From Firmicutes bacterium CAG:170 (lineage in GTDB: Bacteria > Bacillota > Clostridia > Oscillospirales > Oscillospiraceae), in contig FR887084.1 of assembly GCA_000436735.1 (NCBI GenBank), forward strand, positions 1-8,880: a DNA stretch of 8,880 bases. The letters are read 5' to 3'. How positions within the stretch are numbered: the first letter of the stretch is position 1; each line of letters starts with the position of its first letter. Below are positions 1 through 5,903 of this stretch, in pieces. Position numbers and translations under genes: made by a program. Below the pieces are notes generated by a model that saw nothing but the letters and a program-made list of their open reading frames with translations, was not told the DNA's origin and made no database searches.

Positions 1-38
1 GGCACACAAATTATGCGCGCAGCAGGATGCAAGTCTTT

Positions 39-73
39 TCAAACGGGAAACCAGCAATGCGTTTCCCGTTTGA
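39..73. repeat. Perfect 13-bp inverted repeat (hairpin) past the exporter operon
   Basis: The arms TCAAACGGGAAAC (39-51) and GTTTCCCGTTTGA (61-73) are exact reverse complements around a 9-nt loop. The repeat lies directly downstream of the second hairpin that overlaps the stop codon of the exporter gene. There is no T tract beside it on either strand, so it is not a textbook Rho-independent terminator. It could be a 3' RNA-stabilising stem or one unit of a dispersed intergenic repeat. Positions 1-38 show nothing I can identify. Confidence 0.75.
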
Positions 74-74
74 G

Positions 75-105
75 AGCGTGTCAAAAAATACTTTTTTGAC
101 ACGCT
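75..105 (-). terminator. Perfect 14-bp hairpin at the 3' end of the ABC exporter operon, possible terminator
   Basis: AGCGTGTCAAAAAA (75-88) pairs perfectly with TTTTTTGACACGCT (92-105) around a 3-nt loop. The hairpin touches the TAA stop codon (105-107) of the minus-strand exporter gene. Its T6 run lies inside the stem rather than after it, so termination is plausible but not of the classic form. Because it is symmetrical it could act on either strand. The structure is certain from sequence; the terminator role is inference. Confidence 0.45.
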
Positions 106-1886
106 TAGGAGGCCTGCTCGAACTGGCTGTTGTAAAGCTCGGCATAAAAGCCGCCCTTCTGCATCAGCGTTTCGTGCGTGCCGCTTTCGATCACGTCGCC
201 GTCCTTCATGACAAGGATGAGATCGGCGTTTTTGATGGTCGAAAGACGGTGCGCGATGACGAAGCTCGTCCGTCCGGCCGTAAGGCGGTCCATCGCGCGC
301 TGGATGAGCAGCTCCGTGCGCGTATCGACGGAGGAGGTCGCCTCGTCGAGGATCAGCATGGGCGCGTTCTGGAGCATGGCGCGGGCGATGGTGAGCAGCT
401 GCTTCTGACCGGCAGAGATGCTGGTGCTCTCGGAGAGGACGGTGCCGAAGCCCTGCGGCAGGGAGTGTACGAATTTGTCCAGCCCGCAGGCGCGGCAGAC
501 GCGCTCAAGCTGCTCGTCGGTGATGCCCTCCATGTTGTAGACCAGATTCTCGCGCACAGTGCCCTCAAAGAGCCATGTGTCCTGCAAAACCATGCCGAAC
601 ATGGCGTGGACATCCTCCCGGCGCAGCTCGGAGGACGGAATGCCGTCGATGCGGATGCTGCCGCCGTTCAGCTCGAAAAAGCGCATGAGCAGATTGACCA
701 TGGTGGTCTTGCCCGCGCCGGTCGGGCCGACGATGGCGACCTTCTGGCCGGGCCGGATGTCGGCGGAGAAGTCCTTGATGATGATTTTATCCGGCGAGTC
801 GGGGTAGCTGAACCGGACGTGCTCGAATTGGACGGCGCCCTTCACATTCGTGAGCGTTTCCTGCTTTCCGCTTTCGTCGGGAAGCTCCTCACTTTCGAGG
901 AAGTCGAAGATGCGGTGCGCGGAGGCGGAGGCCGTCTGCAAATTCGTCATGCCCTGCGCGATCTGCGTCAGGGGTGAGGTGAACAGGCGGACATAGAGAA
1001 TAAAGGAGACGATCACGTCAATGCCGATCACGCCGTTGATGGCGAGGATCGAGCCGAGCACGCACACGACGACATAGGAGATGTTGCCGATGATGTTCAT
1101 CAGCGGCTGCATGACGCCGGAGAGGAACTGCGATTTCCAGTTGGCGTCGTAGACCGCACGGTTGAGCCGGTCAAACTGCGCGTTCACATCGCTGCCCGCG
1201 CGGGAGATGCGCACGACCTCGTGGCCGGAGTACATTTCCTCGATATAGCCGTTGAGCTTGCCGAGGCTTTCCTGCCGCGCGACGAAATAGCGCTGCGAGC
1301 GCGACATGATGAGCACGGTCAGCAGCAGGCCCACGACAGTGACGCACAGCGCGGCCAGCGCCATGCGCCATTCGGTCACGAACATCATGATGAGGCAGCC
1401 GACGAACTGCGTCGCGGCGCTGATGATGGTCGGCAGGCTGTTGGTCAGCCCCTGCTGGAGCGTGGAAACGTCGTTCGTGATGCGGCTGAGGATATCGCCC
1501 TGTGAATGGAGGTTGAAATATTTCTGCGGCACGCGGTTGATCTTTTCGGACAGCTCCGCGCGCATCCGGTAGGACATTTTCAGCGTGACGCTGGCCATGA
1601 TATAGTGCTGGATGAAGCCGAAGAGGGCGCTGGCGCCGTAGATGCACGCCAGGACGATGCCGATTTTTGCGACGGCCCTGAGGTCAATGCCGGTGACAAG
1701 CCCGTCGGACATCAGTCCGGCGATCTTTCCGACCCAGTCCGGGCCTAGGATGGTCAGGACGGCGCTGAACGCGGCGAGGATCAGCGCCAGCAGGATGACG
1801 CCGAGGCTCTTGCGCATATACTGCGACAGGCGGCTCAGCGCGCCCTTGAGATCGGTTTTCTGATTGGGCTGCATGTTGGGTCTCAT
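105..1886 (-). CDS. ABC exporter half-transporter, catalytically competent subunit (permease-ATPase)
   Basis: This 593-residue type IV (ABCB-like) exporter half has an N-terminal membrane domain with about six hydrophobic segments (roughly residues 28-310) and a C-terminal ATPase. Visible motifs are Walker A GPTGAGKT (387-394), Q-loop Gln435, a variant signature SAGQ (491-494), Walker B LILDE with catalytic Glu515, and H-loop His546. The SAGQ in place of SGGQ, together with the degenerate Walker B of the upstream partner, is the pattern of heterodimeric exporters such as BmrCD, LmrCD and TM287/288: the degenerate site is built from the partner's Walker motifs and this subunit's signature. I chose the ATG at 1886 because it overlaps the upstream stop (ATGA) and has AAGGAGG nine bases before it. 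The frame stays open further upstream to 1958, but that stretch has no matching ribosome site, and a second ATG at 1874 is possible. The likely role is export of drugs, lipids or peptides across the plasma membrane; the substrate cannot be read from sequence. Confidence 0.93.
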   Translation of the reverse strand: MRPNMQPNQKTDLKGALSRLSQYMRKSLGVILLALILAAFSAVLTILGPDWVGKIAGLMSDGLVTGIDLRAVAKIGIVLACIYGASALFGFIQHYIMASVTLKMSYRMRAELSEKINRVPQKYFNLHSQGDILSRITNDVSTLQQGLTNSLPTIISAATQFVGCLIMMFVTEWRMALAALCVTVVGLLLTVLIMSRSQRYFVARQESLGKLNGYIEEMYSGHEVVRISRAGSDVNAQFDRLNRAVYDANWKSQFLSGVMQPLMNIIGNISYVVVCVLGSILAINGVIGIDVIVSFILYVRLFTSPLTQIAQGMTNLQTASASAHRIFDFLESEELPDESGKQETLTNVKGAVQFEHVRFSYPDSPDKIIIKDFSADIRPGQKVAIVGPTGAGKTTMVNLLMRFFELNGGSIRIDGIPSSELRREDVHAMFGMVLQDTWLFEGTVRENLVYNMEGITDEQLERVCRACGLDKFVHSLPQGFGTVLSESTSISAGQKQLLTIARAMLQNAPMLILDEATSSVDTRTELLIQRAMDRLTAGRTSFVIAHRLSTIKNADLILVMKDGDVIESGTHETLMQKGGFYAELYNSQFEQAS

Positions 1887-3658
1887 TTCTGTGTGCCTCC
1901 TTCCTCCAGCTCGGCGGCGCTGAGCTGGGACATGGCGATCTCGCGGTAGACGCTGCAATTCTTCATCAGCTCGTCGTGCGTACCCTTGCCGACAACGGCT
2001 CCGCGGTCCAGAACCAGGATCTGATCGGCGTGGCGGATGGTGCTGATGCGCTGCGCGACGATGATCTTGGTCGCGTCCGGCAGCTTCCGGGTCAGCTCCG
2101 CGCGGAGCTTTGCGTCCGTGCGGTAGTCAAGCGCGGAGAACGAATCGTCAAAAATCAGGATTTCCGGCCTGCGGGCCAGCGCGCGGGCGATCGAAAGCCG
2201 CTGCTTCTGGCCGCCGGAAACGTTGCGTCCGAGCTGGGCGATGGGATGCGCGGCTCCCTCCGGGTATTTGTCCACGAACTCCGCCGCCTGCGAAAGCGAG
2301 AGCGCGTCCTGAAGCGCGGCGCCGTTCTCCTCAGCGCGGCTTTCGCCGAAGAACACGTTGTCGCGGACGGTGCCGGAGAAGAGCACGGCCTTCTGCGTGA
2401 CATAGCCGAGCCGGTCATACAACGCGTCGAAGGCGTAATCCCGGACGTTGACGCCGTCCACAAGCACCTCGCCCTGCGTCGCGTCGTAGAAGCGCGGGAT
2501 CAGACTGACCAGCGTGGTCTTGCCGCTGCCGGTCGCGCCGATGACGGCCAGCGTCTGGCCGTGCTCCACGCGGAAGCTGATATGGCTCAGCTCGTCTGCC
2601 GCCGCATGCGGATAGCGGAAGGAGACATCCCGGAATTCAACGGTCCCGCAGGAGCGGCCCTCCCGGACGGAGCCTTCGCGGATGGAGGCGCCGCGGTCGA
2701 GCACCTCGTTGATACGCTCCGCCGAGACCTGCGCCTGCGGCACGAGCATGAAGATCATGACCAGCATCATGAAGGACATGACGACAGAGGTCGCGTAGGT
2801 GCTGAAAACGAGCACGTTCGTGAACATGCTGAGCCTTGCGGCGGGGTCTGCCAGCGGGATGGCCTCGACCAGCGCCGCGCCGACCCAGTAGACCGCCAGC
2901 GCAAGCCCGTTCATGCCGAGGCCCATCATGGGCTGGAGCAGCGCGAAGAGGCGCTGGTTTTTCAGCTGCAAATTCATCATGTCCCGGCTCGGAACGTCGA
3001 ATTTCCGATTCTGGTAGTCCTCGGCGTTGAAGGCGTGGACGACGTTGATGCCCGTCAGATTTTCCCGCGCGACGCGGTTGATCTTATCGGTCAGCTTCTG
3101 GACGAGCCGGAAGCGCGGCAGGCAGGTAGACATGATGGCAAGCACCATCACGCACAGCGCGACGACGAAGCCCGCCGTCACGGCGGAAAGCTCCCAGCTC
3201 TTGCCGAGGATCTTGATCACGGCCCAGACAGCCATGATCGGGGCCTTGATGAGCATTTGCAGGCCCATGGCGACGATCATCTGGATCTGCGTGATGTCGT
3301 TGGTGGTGCGGGTGATGAGGCTGGGGACGGAGAAGTCCTGCATTTCCTCGCTGCCCACGTCCATCACATGGTGGAACAGCTGCTCGCGGACGGTGAAGCT
3401 GAAGCCGGACGCGGTTTTGGCCGCGAGAAAGCCGCAGCCGACGGCCAGCACGGCGCTGGCCAGCGTGCAGCCCAGCATCTGCGCGCCGACGCTCAGAATG
3501 TCGGCCGTAGCGCTGCCGGGCGTTTTAATAAGGGTGGTGAGCTGGGTCATGAAGTCCGGCAGCCGCAGGTCAAAATAGACCTGAACGCCGACCAGCACCG
3601 CGCAGAGCAGGGCCATCAGCGCCTCCTGCCTGCGCATTCTTTTCAGAAGCTTGATCAT
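1883..3658 (-). CDS. ABC exporter half-transporter with degenerate ATPase site
   Basis: This 591-residue permease-ATPase fusion is the first half of the heterodimer. The membrane domain occupies about residues 13-305. The ATPase follows, with Walker A GATGSGKT (374-381), Q-loop Gln422, canonical signature VSGGQ (480-484), Walker B LIFDD (501-505), D-loop SALD and an H-loop reading AQRIS. The catalytic glutamate is replaced by Asp505 and the H-loop histidine by Gln536, so its own nucleotide site should hydrolyse ATP poorly. Such substitutions are normal in BmrC/LmrC/TM287-type subunits and are not a sign of decay. The gene starts at an ATG overlapping the MarR stop (ATGA), with GGAGGAA five bases upstream, and ends in an ATGA overlap with the partner. 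Translational coupling of regulator and both subunits is likely. Substrate unknown. Confidence 0.93.
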   Translation of the reverse strand: MIKLLKRMRRQEALMALLCAVLVGVQVYFDLRLPDFMTQLTTLIKTPGSATADILSVGAQMLGCTLASAVLAVGCGFLAAKTASGFSFTVREQLFHHVMDVGSEEMQDFSVPSLITRTTNDITQIQMIVAMGLQMLIKAPIMAVWAVIKILGKSWELSAVTAGFVVALCVMVLAIMSTCLPRFRLVQKLTDKINRVARENLTGINVVHAFNAEDYQNRKFDVPSRDMMNLQLKNQRLFALLQPMMGLGMNGLALAVYWVGAALVEAIPLADPAARLSMFTNVLVFSTYATSVVMSFMMLVMIFMLVPQAQVSAERINEVLDRGASIREGSVREGRSCGTVEFRDVSFRYPHAAADELSHISFRVEHGQTLAVIGATGSGKTTLVSLIPRFYDATQGEVLVDGVNVRDYAFDALYDRLGYVTQKAVLFSGTVRDNVFFGESRAEENGAALQDALSLSQAAEFVDKYPEGAAHPIAQLGRNVSGGQKQRLSIARALARRPEILIFDDSFSALDYRTDAKLRAELTRKLPDATKIIVAQRISTIRHADQILVLDRGAVVGKGTHDELMKNCSVYREIAMSQLSAAELEEGGTQK

Positions 3659-4140
3659 TTCGGTTCCTCCGATCTGTTGTTTTTCCGGTTTGTACCGCCG
3701 CGCCGGATGCAGTCGATGTTGCGGCTGAAAACGGCGACGCAGCGGTGGAAGTGGGCGAGATCCTCTGCGCTCAGCCCCTCGGTCAGGCGCTGCGCGAACG
3801 CGCGCTGCAAAACGCGGCCCTCCTCAATGAGCGCATCCGCCTTCGGCGTGCAGACCAGCGCGGTTTTCCGGCGGTCGCCGGGGACGCTCTGCCGCAGCAG
3901 ATAGCCCTCCTGCACCAGCCGCTCGACGTGGAAGGAGACGATCGCGGGCTTCAGCCCCCGGCAGCGGCATAGCTCGCCCGCCGTGCCGTGGCCCGGATTG
4001 TTTGCCAGAAACATCAGAATGTCCACCGCCATCGGCGGCAGGCCGCTTCGCTCGCAGAGCGGCTGAATGGCGACGTAATAGGCATCCGTGAAGCGCGCGA
4101 CGTTGGCGAAGATCTCCGATGCGGTCAGCGCGGCGTCCAT
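3655..4140 (-). CDS. MarR-family transcriptional regulator of the exporter operon
   Basis: The protein has 161 residues from the preferred start, close to the usual MarR length of about 140-160. A winged helix-turn-helix spans roughly residues 48-105, with the recognition region around LKPAIVSFHVERLVQEG and a wing containing the family's D-x-R motif (GDRRK). Flanking helices would form the dimer interface. The C-terminal tail is basic and then polar. The frame can also start at an ATG at 4158, but AAAGGA lies nine bases before the ATG at 4140, whereas the 4158 ATG lies inside the operator-like repeat and has no ribosome site. The gene is first in an operon with the two exporter genes, which is the usual arrangement for a ligand-responsive repressor that controls its own efflux pump. 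The inducing ligand is unknown. Confidence 0.9.
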   Translation of the reverse strand: MDAALTASEIFANVARFTDAYYVAIQPLCERSGLPPMAVDILMFLANNPGHGTAGELCRCRGLKPAIVSFHVERLVQEGYLLRQSVPGDRRKTALVCTPKADALIEEGRVLQRAFAQRLTEGLSAEDLAHFHRCVAVFSRNIDCIRRGGTNRKNNRSEEPK

Positions 4141-4156
4141 AGCCATCATTCCTTTC

Positions 4157-4179
4157 ATATTGGATATTTCAATATTGAA
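4157..4179. promoter_or_regulatory. Putative MarR operator
   Basis: Two overlapping AT-rich palindromes lie here: a perfect 12-bp one, TTCAATATTGAA (4168-4179), and an imperfect 19-bp one, ATATTGGATATTTCAATAT (4157-4175), whose outer six bases on each side pair exactly. They cover the predicted transcription start of the marR-exporter operon in otherwise GC-rich DNA. Size and position fit MarR dimers, which bind 16-20 bp palindromes and block their own promoter. Binding is inferred. Confidence 0.6.
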
Positions 4180-4184
4180 GCATT

Positions 4185-4213
4185 ATCATAATCGATTTCC
4201 TTCGAAATGTCAT
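4185..4213 (-). promoter_or_regulatory. Promoter of the marR-ABC exporter operon
   Basis: Read on the minus strand, -35 ATGACA (4208-4213) and -10 TATGAT (4185-4190) each match the sigma-A consensus at five of six positions and are separated by exactly 17 bp. Transcription would begin near 4178, inside the candidate operator, leaving a leader of about 38 nt before the marR start at 4140. Confidence 0.7.
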
Positions 4214-4243
4214 GAACGATTTGTAAAATCTCTGAGCACAGAT

Positions 4244-4276
4244 AAAAAACGCCCGGCGCACACATGGGGCGCCGGG
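4244..4276 (-). terminator. Rho-independent terminator of luxS-mtnN
   Basis: An 8-bp perfect GC stem, CCCGGCGC (4252-4259) with GCGCCGGG (4269-4276), encloses a 9-nt loop. On the minus strand it is followed by CG and then six T residues (4244-4249). It lies 22 bp after the mtnN stop codon and before the marR promoter, so it insulates the two operons. Confidence 0.88.
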
Positions 4277-4297
4277 AGCGATTTTGTACGGGGGAAC

Positions 4298-5020
4298 TCA
4301 GAGCGTGCGGAGCGCCTGACGGAGTGCGGCGGCGGAGGCGTCCGCCGCGTGCTTCTCAAAGGTATCGAAGGAATCGGCGGCTGTCCCGTCCGCAAGATCG
4401 GAGATGGAGCGGATCACCGCGAAGGGAACGCCGTCCATGGCCGCGACCTGCGCGATCGCGCCGCCCTCCATTTCGGCGGCCATCGCGCGGAACTCGCTGT
4501 AGAGCGCGGATTTGTGCTCCGCACCGGAGATGAACTGGTCGCCGGTGGCGATCAGGCCGCGATGGACGTGCCCTTCGCCGAGAATGGCCTGCGCGGCTGC
4601 GGCAAAGCAGCCGGAAAGCGCCTCATCCGCCGGGAAAACGGTCGCTGCGGTGTCGTCGCCGCCGGTGCAGAGATAGCCCTTTGCGTGGCCGAAGGCCGTA
4701 ACGTCAAAATCATGCTGCAAAACGCCGGTCGCAACGACCACGTCGCCGACGGAAAGCCCCGGCGCAAGCCCGCCCGCAATGCCGGTGTTGACGATGGCGG
4801 AGGGGGAGAAGCGGTCGATCAGAAGCTGTGTGCAGCGCGCAGCGTTGACCTTGCCGATCCCGGCCTTGACCAGAACGACGGCGCAGCCGTCCAGCGTGCC
4901 GGACGTGAAGGTCAGGCCGTAAAGCGTCTCCTGCTTTTTTTCCGTCATGGCCGCGAGCAGCGTTTCCAGCTCAGAGTCCATGGCGCCGATAATGCCGATC
5001 AGGCGGTGTTCAGGCTTCAT
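4298..5020 (-). CDS. mtnN: 5'-methylthioadenosine/S-adenosylhomocysteine nucleosidase
   Basis: This 240-residue cytosolic enzyme cleaves adenine from methylthioadenosine and S-adenosylhomocysteine. It feeds S-ribosylhomocysteine to LuxS and clears a product that inhibits methyltransferases. Recognisable features are the N-terminal IGAMDSE motif, where Glu17 aligns with the general acid/base Glu12 of E. coli Pfs; the NTGIAGGL loop near residues 78-85; the GDQFISG stretch (160-166); the nucleoside-binding MEGGAIA (Met184, Glu185); and RSISD, with Arg204 and Asp208 matching Arg193 and Asp197. Length is typical. I place the start at 5020 because GGAGGAG precedes it by ten bases and the IGAM motif then falls at the normal distance. 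A longer frame to 5104 adds an atypical basic extension. The gene overlaps the end of luxS by 11 bp, which indicates co-transcription and probably translational coupling. Confidence 0.95.
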   Translation of the reverse strand: MKPEHRLIGIIGAMDSELETLLAAMTEKKQETLYGLTFTSGTLDGCAVVLVKAGIGKVNAARCTQLLIDRFSPSAIVNTGIAGGLAPGLSVGDVVVATGVLQHDFDVTAFGHAKGYLCTGGDDTAATVFPADEALSGCFAAAAQAILGEGHVHRGLIATGDQFISGAEHKSALYSEFRAMAAEMEGGAIAQVAAMDGVPFAVIRSISDLADGTAADSFDTFEKHAADASAAALRQALRTL

Positions 5021-5483
5021 AATACATCTTCTCCTCCGTCCAGCTTTCCAGTACGCGCAGCATATCTTCCGCGACGGCCTTTGCGCCGGGAAGATCGTGC
5101 TCAAGATAGTTGCCGCATTCCCAGCGCCGGCTTCCGGGGATCTCGCCCTCGAAGTCCGCGATGAAGCGGAAGGACTCCTTCACGAGCGCCAGCGCGTCCG
5201 CGTGGGAAACGTCGCTGCGCAGCAGAAGATAGAAGCCCGTCCGGCAGCCCATCGGGCCGACGTACAGGACGCTGCCGGAAAAGCGGCTGTTGCGCGCGTA
5301 GGTCGCAAACAGGTGCTCGAAGGTGTGCAGCGCGCCGTTCGAAAGATAGTCGCCGCCGTTCGGCTTTTTCATGCGGATGTCGTAGGTGACGACGTCGCCG
5401 TCGATCCGCGAGATATACATGCCCTTTTCCAGCTTGTCGTGGTTGACGGTAAAGCTGGCGATCTGCTTCATGGTCTGTTCCAT
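5010..5483 (-). CDS. luxS: S-ribosylhomocysteine lyase (AI-2 synthase)
   Basis: This 157-residue protein has the usual LuxS length. It converts S-ribosylhomocysteine into homocysteine and DPD, the precursor of autoinducer-2. The metal-binding signature HTFEH supplies His53, Glu56 and His57; GCRTGFYL supplies the catalytic Cys80; and ECGNYLEH supplies the third metal ligand, Cys123. His15 in the N-terminal FTVNHDKL segment matches the conserved substrate-site histidine. All key residues are present, so the enzyme should be active in the cytosol as a homodimer. The ATG at 5483 has AAGGAG seven bases upstream; an internal ATG at 5471 lacks a comparable site. It is first in an operon with mtnN, so consecutive steps of the activated methyl cycle are co-expressed. 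Whether DPD serves as a signal here or is only a by-product cannot be judged. Confidence 0.96.
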   Translation of the reverse strand: MEQTMKQIASFTVNHDKLEKGMYISRIDGDVVTYDIRMKKPNGGDYLSNGALHTFEHLFATYARNSRFSGSVLYVGPMGCRTGFYLLLRSDVSHADALALVKESFRFIADFEGEIPGSRRWECGNYLEHDLPGAKAVAEDMLRVLESWTEEKMYYEA

Positions 5484-5527
5484 CTGATAGCTCCTTGCTT
5501 TCGGCGGTGCGCCGTTTTTCTGAAATG

Positions 5528-5556
5528 ATTATAGTGTATCGGGGGGGCGGTGTCAA
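5528..5556 (-). promoter_or_regulatory. Perfect consensus promoter of luxS-mtnN
   Basis: On the minus strand, TTGACA (5551-5556) and TATAAT (5528-5533) both match sigma-A consensus at all six positions with the ideal 17-bp spacer. The spacer contains a run of seven C on this strand (G run 5541-5547 on plus). The start point would be near 5521, giving a leader of about 38 nt that holds a small 5-bp hairpin (5502-5514) just before the ribosome binding site. Confidence 0.88.
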
Positions 5557-5591
5557 TCTTTGGCGTTCATGCGAAAAAGTGCGGGATCCGT

Positions 5592-5620
5592 TTTACTTTT
5601 TGCGCGGAAGGGAGTATAAT
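5592..5620 (+). promoter_or_regulatory. Promoter of the decayed DUF1275 gene
   Basis: TTTACT (5592-5597, four of six matches) and a perfect TATAAT (5615-5620) are 17 bp apart. The promoter points toward the DUF1275 remnant and is divergent from the luxS promoter, with 35 bp between the two -35 boxes. A 7-bp inverted repeat AAAAAGT/ACTTTTT (5574-5580, 5595-5601) overlaps this -35 box and could be a regulatory site, though it is weak evidence. The leader (about 5627-5710) holds a GC-rich hairpin at 5667-5691. Confidence 0.6.
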
Positions 5621-5666
5621 GATCGTCGGCTGCGCGGGTTTTGCCGTGCGCGGCAGAGGAAATACA

Positions 5667-5691
5667 GGGCGGAGGGAACCGCCTCCCGCCC
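5667..5691 (+). other. GC-rich hairpin in the DUF1275 leader
   Basis: GGGCGGAGG (5667-5675) pairs with CCT-C-CCGCCC (5682-5691) as a 9-bp stem with one bulged C and a 6-nt loop. It is not followed by a T tract, so it is not an intrinsic terminator. I do not recognise it as a known riboswitch or structured RNA. It lies 19 nt before the DUF1275 start and could affect translation. Confidence 0.5.
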
Positions 5692-5781
5692 GGAAAACGG
5701 AAGGTCCGTCATGAAGCGGAAATTACAGTTCCACGGCCAGATGTCCGACACTTTTTTGCGGCAGTCTTTATGGAACCCCTT

Positions 5782-5826
5782 AATAAATCCCCGGCCGCCG
5801 GGGGCAGCGAATAAATCCCCGACCGC
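5782..5826. repeat. 17-bp direct repeat pair inside the element
   Basis: AATAAATCCCCGGCCGC (5782-5798) and AATAAATCCCCGACCGC (5810-5826) differ at one base and start 28 bp apart. The first copy includes the inner end of the left terminal repeat. The short segment between them holds a 6-bp GC stem, CCCCGG/CCGGGG (5789-5794, 5798-5803). They could be transposase-binding iterons or a local duplication. Confidence 0.7.
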
Positions 5827-5855
5827 GGACGACGGATCTTTTCCGCCAATCCTGC

Positions 5856-5903
5856 GGTTTGAAAAACGAGAAATACATACAGTATTCCATCGTTTTTCAA
5901 ACC
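5856..5903. repeat. Perfect 14-bp inverted repeat inside the element
   Basis: GGTTTGAAAAACGA (5856-5869) is the exact reverse complement of TCGTTTTTCAAACC (5890-5903), with 20 bases between. Those 20 bases can extend the stem through AATAC (5872-5876) and GTATT (5882-5886). The result is a long, nearly continuous hairpin, common in MITEs and in small RNAs that they carry. It has no T tract placed for termination. Confidence 0.85.

Noticed and set aside
1887..1958. Longer N-terminus for the second exporter subunit
   Set aside because: The extra 24 codons are Arg-rich and lie within the upstream gene. The ATG at 1886 has AAGGAGG at nine bases and an ATGA coupling overlap.
1976..3904. Very long open frame on the plus strand opposite the first exporter gene and marR
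   Set aside because: It is antisense to two genes with unambiguous family motifs. Its product is a low-complexity, His/Asp/Arg-rich string typical of the complementary frame of GC-rich coding DNA, and no ribosome site supports it.
5020..5104. Longer N-terminus for the nucleosidase
   Set aside because: The extension is a basic, Cys-rich string lying within luxS; the start at 5020 has a GGAGGAG ribosome site and puts the IGAM motif at its normal position.
5502..5519. Small GC hairpin followed by TTTTT on the plus strand, resembling a terminator
   Set aside because: No plus-strand gene ends here; the stem is only 5 bp and it lies in the luxS leader, so it is probably incidental.
5615..5713. 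Short open frame of 31 codons from an ATG at 5619
   Set aside because: The ATG overlaps the -10 box and so precedes the predicted transcription start; the product has no coding character.
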